Assembly (NCBI GenBank): GCA_004380135.1
Contig: QXCR01000121.1
Span: forward strand, 1 to 64,000
From: Stemphylium vesicarium
Taxonomy: Eukaryota; Ascomycota; Dothideomycetes; Pleosporales; Pleosporaceae
Direction of reading: 5' to 3'
DNA: 64,000 nucleotides
Shown: positions 13,316 to 25,347 of the stretch, piece after piece
Numbering within the stretch: the first letter of the stretch is position 1
Layout of the letters: every line of letters starts with the position of its first letter
The notes under the pieces: model-generated
Seen by the model: only the letters and a program-made list of their open reading frames with translations
Databases searched by the model: none
Told to the model about the DNA's origin: nothing
Program-made: the position numbers and the translations under genes

Positions 13316-14176
13316 CTACTTCTTGCCTTTCTTCTTTGTGTCTCCATCTTTGCTCTTTTTTGTGAAGCCACCCAGAACTAAAGCTTCTCTCGCCGCAGTG
13401 TTGATGATACGAAATCGATCCGGACCTAAAAGAATGCCGCCATACCACCTGGTAACGACGACCATGACGTCCCACACGTCCATCAGCTGCATTAAATGCA
13501 ACATGCGCGATCCGGCAGCAGTCTCGCCGTCATCATCACAGTCCTGATAGCTCGTATCGTTGGGGCCCTTGATTCGCCAAGCAGTCATATTGTGAGTCGC
13601 GCGAGCAGCCTTCTTGTCCGTCGCAAGAAGGTGCGCGACATATTGCTTGGCTTGGGTGGGAGAGGAGACCGGAGCAACGCGGGCTAAGAATACCGACTTC
13701 TTTTCGGTGAGGGCAGGCGCAATGATCCATGGCGGCTCTGGTCCAAGATCAATGGCAGGATCGGGCGGATTACGAGTCAGTTCCTCCTCTTCTACATGCG
13801 AACTTTCATGCTGATCATGTAATTGAATATCGCCCTGCTCTTCTGCTTGCTCTAAAACTTCTCGTGCTTCCTCAAGCAAATCGTATATACACGCCTCGCC
13901 CGGTCGATAAACGTTTGCTAGGACATGCCTAACTACGTCGACTGCCCGACTACCCATGCCTTTGGGCACATCCTGCCCGACAGTCTGAGTGCCTAATACT
14001 GATGGAGGGGCATCCGGGTAGTCTGCTGGGAACTCTATGCGGAGAGTTATTGAGGGCAGTGAGGGCAAACGTAGGCTGTATAGCCTCACGTCTTCATCAA
14101 CCGCGGTGAGGGTGCCTTCGTCGAAGATGGCGTTGAGAGAGGTCACCTCATCTTGGATGGCATCGTTGGCGGACAT
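13316..14176 (-). CDS. YIH1: IMPACT/YIH1 family regulator of Gcn2
   Basis: The gene encodes 286 residues in one exon. The longer open frame extends to 14515, but the start is placed at 14176 because the RWD domain begins there (MSANDAIQDEVTSLNAIF), as in family members. Residues about 5-110 form an RWD domain (EFPADYPDAPP is its typical YPxxxP turn). The C-terminal half is the UPF0029/IMPACT domain, with ATHNMTAWRI, DDDGETAAGSRMLHL and VVVTRWYGGILLG clearly recognisable. It ends in a Lys-rich tail. In yeast and mammals, Yih1/IMPACT binds Gcn1 and competes with Gcn2, damping the amino-acid starvation response (eIF2-alpha phosphorylation). It is cytosolic. The gene is divergent from the CID-domain gene, with 178 bases between the start codons. 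Confidence 0.95.
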   Translation of the reverse strand: MSANDAIQDEVTSLNAIFDEGTLTAVDEDVRLYSLRLPSLPSITLRIEFPADYPDAPPSVLGTQTVGQDVPKGMGSRAVDVVRHVLANVYRPGEACIYDLLEEAREVLEQAEEQGDIQLHDQHESSHVEEEELTRNPPDPAIDLGPEPPWIIAPALTEKKSVFLARVAPVSSPTQAKQYVAHLLATDKKAARATHNMTAWRIKGPNDTSYQDCDDDGETAAGSRMLHLMQLMDVWDVMVVVTRWYGGILLGPDRFRIINTAAREALVLGGFTKKSKDGDTKKKGKK

Positions 14177-14354
14177 GGTTGTGGTGGGCGTGACCAAAAT
14201 GGTGGGGGTACACAAGAGCGGCAGGTGCGCTAGTTTAGGGCCTTTCGCATGCAGCTGCCCAGACCCTGGAAAACACCATTGTCGCGTTGGACTCACCTCC
14301 TCTCCACCCACGACACTACCCAGCTTCTGTCGCATCGTGAATCGCGTCGCCATC
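14177..14354. promoter_or_regulatory. Short divergent promoter, YIH1 / CID-domain gene
   Basis: Only 178 bases separate the two start codons of these head-to-head genes, so both core promoters and leaders must lie here. No specific factor site was identified. Confidence 0.6.
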
Positions 14355-16276
14355 ATGGCACCAAACGATGACGCCAAGCGCGCGACAACCGTCTTGACGA
14401 TTGCGCAACTAAAGTTCAAGCAGGCTATGAAGAAATCAGATCCCGAAGACCGTCTCCCACCTATTTCAGTGGAAGTTAGCTCGCAGCTCTTCAGCGACAT
14501 TGATGCTGTTCTCAATCAGAACACGCGCGTAAACGTCCAGGTATCCTACTATGAAGCCATCGATCACATGTATCCGGGAGCAGACTAATTCGCCCACCGT
14601 AGAAATGCACAGAATGGATTGTGAAGCACGTAGCTCCCTCCAAGGCCCGGATCGCCATCCTCGGAGACTATCTCGTCTCTATCGCCAAGTCCATTGTCGT
14701 AGATCTGAACCCAGGGATAGCAAAGAAACCAGCTCGCAACCGCATGGATCTCTTGCTGGTAGTCAGCGATGTCCTTCATACTGACAAGTTCCATCGTCGT
14801 AGCGCGACAAAGCAGGGCTACTTCGGCAGCGAATGTGGTGGCTTTGTCGTTGACTTGGTTGAACAAGCGGCCGCATGTATCGCGGAGAAGGGCTCGCAGC
14901 TTGAAATAAAGCTGAGAGCCATCATCAACTACTGGGCGGTCAATCAGCTTGTCAGCGCAGACATTCTCAAGTCTTGTAGAGACAGGGCGGACGAGACACT
15001 ATTCATAGCACAGGGTGGCACGCCAGTTCGAAAGCGCAACTATCTTCTACCGGAATACCATGGCGACCGAACCGCCCCATGGTACGACCTCCCCGCCTCT
15101 TACATGCTTGAACCGATGATCAAGCACCCGAAACGTCCGATAGATCCCTCGCAGATCAAGATACAGAAGTTTGATAAGAAACCAGTTTCTGCACACGTGC
15201 GCAACCTCCTAGACAACTTCTTCGAGAAGATTGATCTTAAATACCTACCGACCGGCGATAATCCAACGGGCGAGACACCAAAGTACAAGCTGTCCTTGGA
15301 CCCCATGGGCCAGGTCATCAAACAGGACAAGGAGACAGGAGAGACGGCGACAGTGGCTAATGGTTATGGGTGGTCGATGAAGTTCTGTCAAGACATGCAG
15401 AAGCACGGCGTCCCGGAGAACATAAAGATTGCGCGGGAGGACATTCGGCGCATGGAGGAGGATATAGATCCAGCATCAGTCATGTCTGCGACCCGTCGCG
15501 ATGACCGACGCCTACGCCGATCATCTTCGTCGGGTTCAGACTACAGACGAGAGCGACGACGATATAGCCGCAGTCGAAGCCGGAGTTACACTCGACGTGG
15601 TTCAGATTCGTCCTACGATAGTCGTCGATCGCCTCCGCGATCAAGATCTCGAGATATCGAACAAGGCCGTCGCAAAGTGTCACCCAGGCCTGGTCGAAGA
15701 GGGTCCGACGACCGTGGGCAGCGATTCGAGAACAGGGGCCCTAACCAGCTACCACAGCCGCCGAGACCACAGGATAGAGATGGGCACCAGCGTGAATCAC
15801 AGTGGGACAGGAACACTCACGGGAGTCCTGGTAATCAGTATCAGGTCCCACCAATCCCACCTCACAACTACGCACAACCGTACTCGCAGCCTCCTCAGCC
15901 GCCATTCAACGCGCCCCCGTTCCCACCGCCGCCGGGTCAGTTTCCAGGACAGTACCCTATGCCAATACCGCCATTTGGTGTACCGCCACCACCCCCACAA
16001 TTACAAGGAGCTGCTGGCTTCGTCCCGCCGCCTCCGCCTCCCAACTACAATGGCCCATGGCCTCCTCCACCCCCGAACATGAACGTGCCGCCAAACGGTC
16101 CTCAGCAACACTCTCAGTACGGGAACAGCTTTAGTCCCAATAACAAAGGACCATATAATCAGAATCGGAGCCAGAGCGGTTATCAAGGCGGACGCGGTTT
16201 TGGAGGCCTTCAACGCGGGGATTATAATGGCAACAGGGGCGGTTGGAGAGGTACTGGACGGGGTGGACGATTTTGA
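14355..16276 (+). CDS. CID-domain, SR- and proline-rich RNA-processing protein
   Basis: Exons are 14355-14540 and 14603-16276, giving 619 residues; the 62-nt intron has GTATCC, a CTAAT branch point and a CGTAG acceptor, and joins in phase. The first ~150 residues form an all-helical CID/VHS-like domain (TECTD-interacting type; e.g. VQCTEWIVKHVAPSKARIAI and RMDLLLVVSDVLHTDKF). Conserved short segments follow (YHGDRTAPWYDLPASYMLEP and GYGWSMKFCQDMQKHGVP). Next come an Arg/Ser-rich stretch (about residues 375-430, RSRSRSYTRR), a Pro/Gln-rich stretch with PPPPP runs, and a Gly/Arg-rich C-terminus. The composition resembles splicing or transcription-coupled RNA-processing factors that contact the RNA polymerase II CTD (CHERP/SR140-like). 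It is probably nuclear. The precise orthologue is not certain. Confidence 0.88.
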
Positions 16277-17004
16277 TTTAGAGTAGCAGTTTTGAGATCT
16301 CAAGCCATTCTTGAACTTTTCCGAAATGTAGTTGGAGCATGCAGTTATGGAATGGGTAGCATTGTTGGCGTCATGAGATCTAGTATCGAGAAGGGTTGAA
16401 ACTGGATTAGCTCAGAGCCCTTTTGTAGCTTGCTCAAATCACCATCTTTAGTTATCGTTCTACACCATCACTCATCTGGTCAAAGTCTCGAGTCCCACAC
16501 ACGACCTACTCTTACGGGGTTCAAAAATTCTAGGAACCAGTGACCAAGGTTCTGGTGGCTACGATCCTGACGAGGGAATCGAAGTAATTGTGTGGTTCTT
16601 GTGGGAATACGGTGGATGTGAATGGCTACAACCTGACGCTCATGTACGGTACGGCGGAGCATTCGAAATGCGAGAACCACGGTTGAATCAGTGACCAAAT
16701 GAAAGTGCCACATTTGATTTCCGAATCAATACTAGTAGAGTCATCGCTTTCAGGCTCGTAAGAGAGGATATCACATGTAAAGGTGGACGGGCATATGCAG
16801 AGGTGGATACCAAGCGCTGCCCGCAGTCACGCGTCCGCGCGTTTGCGCGCACCGCGTCCGAACCAGGGTTCCGGACGGGGCCACACTTATCAACATCACC
16901 ATCTCTCTCACTTGACCAATCACCACAAGTATTGTTCTCGACGTCTTTTTGCTCATGATGGCTGTTGGTTACTTGCACCCAGACACCAGCGGACGTTGCG
17001 CGTA
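16277..17004. other. Intergenic region, no supported gene
   Basis: About 730 bases between tandem plus-strand genes. An in-frame ATG at 16783 could extend the next gene by 74 residues, but that extension is low-complexity and lacks conservation cues. Confidence 0.45.
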
Positions 17005-20000
17005 ATGGCGCAATCCAAGAGGAAGTGCAACTCGATAAGAACGAAGCCGAGCAAACGGCCCAAATACGTCGATTCGAGCGGGAGCGAACTTAGCAGCGAC
17101 AAATTGTGGGAAGCAGATTGCATCCTCGACGAGCAAATCATTCGCGGTATCAAAAGGTACCATATCAAATGGAAGGGTACTGATCCAGAGACGGGAAACG
17201 AGTGGCTACCTACGTGGGAGCCAGAGGGGAACGCCAACAACGTGCTCGTAGCAGAGTGGGAACGAGAGAAGATACGAACACCAGAGGGAACACAAGACAG
17301 AGGAAGATCAAAGCAGCGTAACCCGAGGCGCATTCGCAATCCGCGAGTGATTAATAGCAGCCCCGAGTCGACCGTCCGCTCCTCTTCGCCGTCGGCACCC
17401 TCTAGACCTACGGGCAGGGCTGGCTCAGTGCACCTGTCTAGCGCTGCGACGACGCCTGCTGGACGAGCCTCACCTCGTATACGCATACCTCGACGCGGTG
17501 ACAGTCTCGAGCGAGACGAGTACGAGCTCATATCTGAACTTCGTTCATCACAGCCTGCTTCAACGCAAGGGCCTAGCCAGGAAACCAATCTCGCCAATTC
17601 ACATCTGTTCGCAGCAAGACCACAGCCTCACCCTTCGGGGATCATCCCAGACTCACAAAGCTCCACGGGCGAGGGTAGTTACATCCCGATCACACAGCCT
17701 ACAGAGGAAAGAAACCAGCAAATCACTGCTTCGAGTAGACTCCCAGAGGAAGAAGATTTTGCAGACGACTCGGTACGTGCATATGTATACTATACACCCA
17801 TGACTTGTTTGCTAACGGGATCTCGCAGGGCCTTCTTGACATCGTACAACAAGCAGCGTCGCACCCGAATTCGCCGGCGAGATCAATAGCAGAGACGATA
17901 CCAGATACGACGGCTGCAGACTCGCAAAGTCAATGTCAAAGGGTTGAAGCTCCGGGTTCACTTGAACTAGTCCAGGGCTCGTTACCGACGGCACACGAGC
18001 ACGACGACCAGCAGCAAATCGTCTCGCAGATCCAGGAACAGCACGAGGCCGGCAGACCCGTGGTGCAACCGTCTACGACGTCTGAGCCTCGGCAAGGTGC
18101 ATCGCCATCTATAGAGGAGCGTGCTTTGATTTTCAGTGCGCAGTCAGACAGACGGCATCAAGAACAAGCCCTCGTCAGGCAGTCGTCAGCGGGAGTAGCC
18201 AAGGGTGGTCCCACGGAATTTTTCGACATAGACGAGATCAGCAATAGTCAGAACATCCAAAATAACCCAGCAGGTGCAGGCAGCGATAGCGCGCAAATCG
18301 TCGCTTGTGACATTGGTGAGGCTGCGCAACCGCGGGCATCTCCCAGCCTCCGAGATAGCCAGCCAAGTCTAACCGAGCATTCGACCGGAGAGGATCAGTT
18401 TCCTTTTCACTCTCAATACCCTATTCGCGACACGCAGATTTCAGAGCTACCAGCTACCCCAGCTTCTGCGCGAGCATCTCGCGTCACCAGTTCGCAGCAT
18501 ACTAGTGCGGTACCGGCAACGCAACTCGGGCAGGCACTCTTCGGGCCAAGCGCTCAAAGCGGGCCCGCATTAGGACCGTCATACGACCCACACCAATCAG
18601 TACCATTGCCTACACTTTGTCAATCTCACAACAGCAATCCCCCGAACGATTCTGTGGGTTCAGACGAGTATCACGAATCGCCCAACTCTAGTAAAGAGCG
18701 GGAACAGAACGCGCAGGTTGTCCACCTAGAAACAGACCTCAGCACGCAGGAAGACACATTTGACAGCATACGAGAGACCACCGAGAAGGAACATCGAGCA
18801 AGCTCAGAGTCACGCCACGACTCGTCACAGGAGACACCAGAGCGGCCTTTCAGATTCCTACATCAAAACTCGTCCCCAGTTCCTTACCCGTCAAGCTACT
18901 CTCTTCGAACTCAAGAGTCAAAACTCCCACCGCGACCTTGTACGCCGATTCCGACTTCGTCTTCTTCTCCATCCATCATGGCAGGTGAAAGCACTGCAGA
19001 TATCATCCGACGGCAGATGGAAGAGGCTAGAGCGAAGTACAGAACCGAGAACCCTTTTACCCCAAAAAGGCGCCCCAGATCATCAATCGCACCCTCTACC
19101 GCTCCAGTAGAGGGTGTGACGGCTTCTCCGGCAGCGAGCAGGATATTGAGGAACGAACAAGGCACAAGATCACCCTCCGCTGTGCCAGACCGTTCGCCAG
19201 CCGCTCAGATCCCGACTTCACTAAGGACGGTCGCTTATGCTCCCAAGGTGCCCGAAGCGCAATCACCAGAGGATACGCACCAAGAACCTGTTGAACCCGT
19301 AGTTCCAATTGAACATGCGGTAGCTCTGTCTGTTGGCTCGGATGACATGGAGGTCAGCGATGCAGACGACGAAGACAGCGAAAGTCTTTTGAACGACGAT
19401 TTGCAGCTTGCAGACCAGGAATTCATCGTACCTTTGTTCATCCAAGGACGACAAAGTGACATGTACTCTCAGTATATCGCACTGAAGAAAGACACATTAG
19501 AGAAGTTCCTCAAGGAACCTCGCAACATAAAGCCCATCTCGCAGATAGAAGAGATCCTGTCCTACCTTAGGGCGATCGAGACTCATATCGATCTAGTCTT
19601 CGCGGAAGCCGAAACGGGTGTGAACGATGATTCGATGACCCAAGCTGAACATGCTGTTCAATTCGGAATGGAAAACTCTACAAAGTTCAGGTTTCTACAT
19701 CAGCTATTTCACCACCTGCGGGATTCTGACCCCCAAAAGCACATTGTGCTGGTCACTGAAAAAGACGATGATGCACTCTTCCGAATCCTCGAAATATTCT
19801 GCAAGGCGAAGTATATCAACTACAACATGCCCACGAGAGACCGTAAAGCGGACCCGAGAGACACCGTGGGTAGCTTACACGTCACCGTCATTCCAAGTGA
19901 TGCGTCTCCCATAATCCGTCCGGCCGATCTCATCATTTGTCTCGACGGTGTCCAAGATGCAGCACAAATTCGGAAGAAGAATTGGGCTAAATCTCCAGAC

Positions 20001-21319
20001 CGCGATATTGTGCCAGTCATCCATCTCGTCATCCCTAGGACCGTTGGACACATTGAGCGTTACATAGCCCCAAGCCTAGATGCAGTGGACCGGATGCATA
20101 CCACCTTGGCAACTCTGGCACACGTTCGTCTCGACATTGGAAAAGCCATTGATGAAGCGACTCCGCGAGACACCAAATGTGCCTCCTTGGTTGCGGATTG
20201 GATGATAGATACATCCGAGGGGGCAGAATTGAGCTGGCCAATACCATCTATCGGCAGTGTCAAGAATGTCATTGATTACCAGACACAGCTGTCACAGCTC
20301 TCGACAGATTTACCGATTCCTGAACGCGTCAAGCGACCTTTAGTAGTAAGTAGGATATTCAGAATTCTGAAGATATCGCAACACTGACATGTAGTTAGGA
20401 TGAAGAAGAGCTTGACCCTGCAAAGCGCATGCGTTTGACACCACAGCTACAAGCAGCCCCTAGCTCTGTCGTAGACAAGGAACATGACACCACCCACATC
20501 AGCGATTCCATGCCTGGCACAGCAGCCTACGAGTCTGATCTTCAGAAACGCCTAGCTAGCGTAGGGGAGATGTTCCATGCTGAGCGACAAGCACACAAAG
20601 CAGAGGAGAAGCGTTTCCGCGAACACGAGGAATCGTGGGACAAGCAACAGACAGTCCATGAAAATCTCGCACGCGAGTACCGTCTCCTACTAGGCAAGCA
20701 GCAGACCTCAGAGACGAAGCTCGAAACGCTCACAAAAACCAACGCCACACTTACTGAGCGTCTCACAACACGAACAGCCGAGGTGCGTGAGCTCGAACGG
20801 CAGCTCCAAGAACAGCGCACAACCCACCTCCTCTCTCCAGACCAACAAATCGTCGAAATAACCAAGCTCCGCAAAGAACTCGCCACCGCCCAGCAAGAGA
20901 AAGAAAAGGCCCTAAAGAACGCGTCTACAACAGACAACATGCTCGAATACACACGCACCGCCTACCAGGACGCCCAAAACGCCGCATCAACAGCCGGCAC
21001 CCGCATCAAAGGGCTCGAAGACCAGGTCTCGCAACTCTCCACTGCGGCATCCGGTCAGGCAGTCAAACTCAAGGGCATGCATCTCGAGCGCAGCTACGAG
21101 CTGCAGGAAAAGCAGATGAAGAATCTCAAGGCTGAGTTGGCTATCGCCAAGAAGGCGCTGCAGACCAAGGAGGAAGAGGTCACGCGTCTCAAGAGCGTGG
21201 GCAGACAGGGTGTAGGAACTAGAGGCACGAGCGTCACGCCTCAGCCAAAGATTCGTTCGAGAGCGGGGAGTCCGACGCTTCTTGCGGGCCGATTGTCGAA
21301 TTTGAGGAATGTGGGGTGA
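17005..21319 (+). CDS. Chromodomain protein with Hda2/3 domain (HCHC/CDP-2-like heterochromatin subunit)
   Basis: Three exons, 17005-17772, 17829-20345 and 20399-21319, give 1401 residues; introns are 56 and 53 nt (GTACGT/GTAAGT donors, a CTAAC branch point in the first). A chromodomain sits near residues 33-90 (LWEADCIL, YHIKWKG, TWEPEGN), with three aromatic positions that could form a methyl-lysine cage. A long Ser/Gln/Pro-rich disordered region follows. Residues about 790-1095 resemble the Hda2/Hda3 domain of class II histone deacetylase complexes (FIVPLFIQGRQSDMYSQYIA and IVLVTEKDDDALFRILEIF). Residues about 1100-1370 are a long coiled coil. In Neurospora, the chromodomain protein CDP-2 joins HP1, HDA-1 and CHAP in the HCHC silencing complex; this architecture fits that role, which would place it at H3K9-methylated heterochromatin. 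Orthology is inferred from domains. The start at 17005 gives a chromodomain close to the N-terminus. Confidence 0.9.
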
Positions 21320-21981
21320 TTTGGGTAGTTGGGGGCTTTGGATGCAGGCTGCGAGAGGGGATTGGGAAAGCAGGGTGAGGAGGTTGATGCAAGGTGATAT
21401 GAGAGTATGCCTTTTCACGACTGTATCTTGAGGGGACTTATTTTTTTACTCTTTGACTACAAGGCATAGTTGTTGGACATGTCGACGTTTGTGAAGAGAC
21501 TTGAGTAAAAACCATGCAACGCAATCTTTTCTCGACTCTACTGTACCGACTTCTCTCCCGAGATTTGCGTAGATTACACTTGTCGATGACATGTATGCTA
21601 GAGACTCGCGCTTGAACGCCTGCATCATGGAACGTTGATTCACCAGAGTATGGCTGTTGTGAAGCATTTTCGTGGCGCGGAACGATGTCTATGGGGAAAG
21701 TCTGCGATACAAAGCGTCGCGGCAGAAACTCAAGGCAAGAGACAAGGTAGGATGAATAAAAGAGCGACTCAAGTTAGATTTCATCGAGCATAAAGCCATG
21801 ATAGCGAGCATTCGACCCATAACTCATAAAGTAGGAGTACTTATCATACCCCACCACAGTGCGTATGTAAGAGAGAGAGAGAGAGAGACCAAGGGTCGAT
21901 CCAAAGAAAACCCCCCGCACCAGGAAAAAGAAAACAAAATCTGATCCCCCTTTCATCCTCCAGCCCACACATCCCACCTCT
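21320..21981. other. Intergenic region between convergent genes
   Basis: No gene is supported. The region contains a short GA microsatellite near 21871 and the 3' ends of two convergent genes. Confidence 0.45.
21871..21888. repeat. (GA)n microsatellite
   Basis: Nine uninterrupted GA units lie in the 3' flank of the ENA ATPase gene. Confidence 0.9.
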
Positions 21982-24900
21982 CTACTTCTCCCTAACAACA
22001 GGTGCAGACCCGCTAAGCCCCGCCCTAGCCTCTGCATCCTCCCGACTAATAACACGATGCGCACCGGACCAAATACCCAAACTACGTTTAATCGCCTTCC
22101 ACGACTCAATAGCCGCGATGTAGATTACGACGCAACCAAACGCGACGCCCCACTCCCAGGTAATAGCGCCATGCTTGAACACCTTCTCGTTGATAACGGG
22201 GATATAAACAATGGGGAACATGATAAGCAAGCCGGCGATGACGGCAAAGAAGAGAAAGCGGTTGCGCCAAAGAGTAGGGAAGATGGAAAGACCGGCCGGG
22301 GCGCCGTGTGAAGAGTTTGGATACATGTTGAACAGGGACCTCGCAAAGTGTTTTACTTCCCACGCGGTGACGAGCAGGAGCAGAGTAATGGTAGCGTAGG
22401 TAGTTGCGCGCGCGCGAAAGACAACGTCGCAGGTATCATTGTAGCTCTCGTTGCAGCCGGAGCCGAGGTTGCCGCCGCCGGGGCCGACGTAGGCGACAAT
22501 GGCGAAGGAGAAGAGACACAGGGCGCCCATGAAGAAGCCGTAGATGAATTTGTCCGTTATTAGCTCCGTGGTGAAGACGCCCTTTTTGTTGTCGTGAGGA
22601 GGGCGGTACATGCTGTCTTCCTGTGACTCCTCGAGACCGAGGCCGATGGCCAGGAAGGACGAGGTGATTAGGTTGACCCAGAGGATCTCGATGGGGGACA
22701 GCGGGAACACGGAGTGGTTGTCTTGGTCTTTGAATGCGAGGCCGATGAGGAGGAGGATGACTTGGGCGATGTTGGAGATGAGGAGATGCATCAGGAACTA
22801 TGACTTGTGTTAGTAAAGGTGGATTGGGGTGGAGGGAAGGGAGGGCTGTTGGGCATACCTTTTGGATGTTATCGAAGAGACGTCGACCTTCTTCGACAGC
22901 CTTGACAATGGAAGCGAAGTTGTCGTCTGTGAGAACCATCTCTGCTGCATCCTTGGCTACATCGGAACCAGTGCCCATGGCCATACCGACGTTGGCTTGC
23001 TTGAGCGCAGGCGAGTCGTTGACACCGTCGCCAGTCATGACGCAGAAACGGCCCCTTCGGTGAAGAGCCTGGACCATCTTGACCTTGGTTGTCGGGCTAC
23101 ATCTGGCAATGACAAGAGGAAGTGTCTCCATAGCGTCGACCTCATCATCAGACATCCTGTCGAAGTCTTTGGCAACCATGACAGCTGAGGCGGGTGTGCG
23201 TTCGTCGATAATGTCCACATCCTTGGCAATGGCTCTCGCCGTACCGGGATGGTCACCAGTGAGCATGTGGACAGTGATACCAGCAATTTTACATTCGCGA
23301 ACAGCGCCCTTAGTCTCCAGACGAGGAGGGTCGTAGATGGCGACGAGACCAAGGTAATTGAGGTTAGCCTCGACGACCTCACGTTCGGAGATGTCGGTAC
23401 CGGGCTGAAGAGGCTTGTGGGCGATGAGGAGAACACGCAGACCTTGGTTGGCCATGTTTTCGGCGGCCTCAAGAATCTCGGCCTTTTCTTGCTCGGAAAC
23501 ATTGAGCGCCGTCACCATGAACTCGGTCGCACCCTTGGTGTAGACGTCCATGTGGCCGGTGTGGTTATCCTTGTACACAACACTCATCTTCTTGACTTTC
23601 GAGTCGAAGGAGAATTCGGTGGCGAGATGGATGTTGGAGGTAGCCAGGAGTTGTTCTTTGCCCATGTTGAAACGGGAGGCGAGGATGTGCAGAGCGACTT
23701 CAGTCGGCTCACCATGCGCTGCCCAGTTTCCTTCAGACACACCCTGCATGATGGCAGTAGGTGGTCTCGAGATAGTGTCGATAGTTGAAGAGTCAGTATC
23801 GCGTTCATCTCCACTTGTAAAGTTGTCCATGGCCATCTTCTTGTCGCTTGTAGGTTCAACACGTGTCTCCGACGGCGGTATGACCTTGGAGTTATTGCAC
23901 AGAGAGATAGTGCGCAGGAAGCGATTGGCGATGGCGTCGGGCCTGAAGTCATCTAGGTTGAGAGCCTGGTTGTCTAAAGCGACGTTACCACTAGTGGGGT
24001 TGTGTGGGTCGGTAATCCCATCGATGGTGAAGATTCCGGCGCCACGCACGAGGGCCGTCTTTGCGACCATGCGGCCTTGTGTAAGAGTACCAGTCTTGTC
24101 AGAGCAGATGTTCGTGACACCGCCGACAGCTTCGATGGCTGACTGAACTCGGGTGATGACATTGGCCTTCGCCATTGCCTTACCACCCACCGCGATCGTG
24201 ATTGTGAGGACCGCAATGAGCGATTCTGGAATGACGGCGACGGCGACACAGATACCGTAGATGAGGACCTCGCCACCTATTTGCCACTTGCTTGCTGAGA
24301 AGACAATGATGGCGAGGAGGATGGCGAGCCCGAAGAGTAGGAGAGCAAACTTGCTCAGCGTGATCTGGAGCGGGGTGCCGACGAGACCGAGAATCGTCTT
24401 ACCACCGTTTATGAAGCGCTTGTAGATACGGACGAAGATACTGGAAGACGCATCGGGAGCATCCTTCTTCTGGCGAAGCATTGTAGCAATCTTTCCGACT
24501 TCAGTGTTCATACCGGTAGCGACTACAATGCCGTGACAGCGTCCAGATGTAACTTCACTGCCAGAGAAGGCAAGGTTGGTGCGATCACCAGTGGCTAGGT
24601 CGTCGTCGTCGAACACCTTCAGGGGTGTCTTCTCAACAGGAGCGGATTCTCCCGTGAGGAATGCTTCGTTGGTATACGCGTTGACACCATCAATGAGGCG
24701 AATATCGGCAGGAACGATGCTGCCAACAGAGAGTTGCACAACATCACCAGGGACGAGGTCCACTGCCTTGACTTTGATGTCGGCAGTGCCATTGCGGGTG
24801 ACGGTGGCCTCGGGTGCTGTGAGCTTCATGAGAGATTGGATGGTCTTCTCAGCTCGGTAGTCCTGCCAGAAACCGACAACGATGTTCAGGAGGATGACTG

Positions 24901-25347
24901 CGGTAATAACGGCGCCTTCGATGTAGTCGTCAATGCCAAAGCTTATGGCCATGACAATGATGAGGACAAACGTAAGACTGTTCGAGATCTGCCTTAACAG
25001 AATTTTCCACATGGAAAGCCCTTCAGCTCCCTTAACCTTGTTAGGGCCATGGAGCTGGAGGCGAGATTCCGCTTCAGGGTGAGGGAGTCCATGGCTGTGA
25101 TTATTAGCAAAATGATTGGGAATGATAGCAATTAGACTCACTTGATGTCCACTCCCAGTTGCTCTGCAACTTCTTCGGAGGTGAGGGTATGCGGAGCATG
25201 AAGTGCGGGCGCAGTGGCGCCATCGCTAGGATGTGGCTGGTGTTGCCTTTGGTTAGGTGCAGTATGCGGATCCTTTAAACCACATATAGGGGGTTCATCG
25301 ACGTTGGGAGAAGTCTCCTCGACGGCAGGTAGCACAGTTTCACCCAT
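21982..25347 (-). CDS. ENA1: ENA-type P-type Na+(K+)-exporting ATPase
   Basis: Exons are 25347-25142, 25094-22859 and 22797-21982, giving 1085 residues. Introns of 47 nt (GTGAGT, CTAAT branch, CACAG) and 61 nt (GTATGC, CTAAC branch, CATAG) both keep phase. It has all P-type hallmarks: the TGES actuator loop (FLTGESAPVEKTP), the phosphorylated Asp in CSDKTGTLTQGRM, the ATP-binding KGA motif in VYTKGATEFM, the hinge motif TGDGVNDSPALKQA, and about ten membrane segments including VIPESLIAVLTI in TM4. The TM4 and SDKTGTLTQGRM context, and the insert-rich cytosolic loop, place it in subfamily IID, fungal ENA sodium/potassium efflux pumps at the plasma membrane. These export Na+ at high salinity or pH. 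The N-terminal 68 residues are a Pro-rich cytosolic extension. No frame damage is visible. Confidence 0.97.

Noticed and set aside
13500..14515. Extension of the YIH1 frame upstream to 14515
   Set aside because: The added N-terminal residues overlap the start of the divergent CID gene and precede the RWD domain; the ATG at 14176 fits the family.
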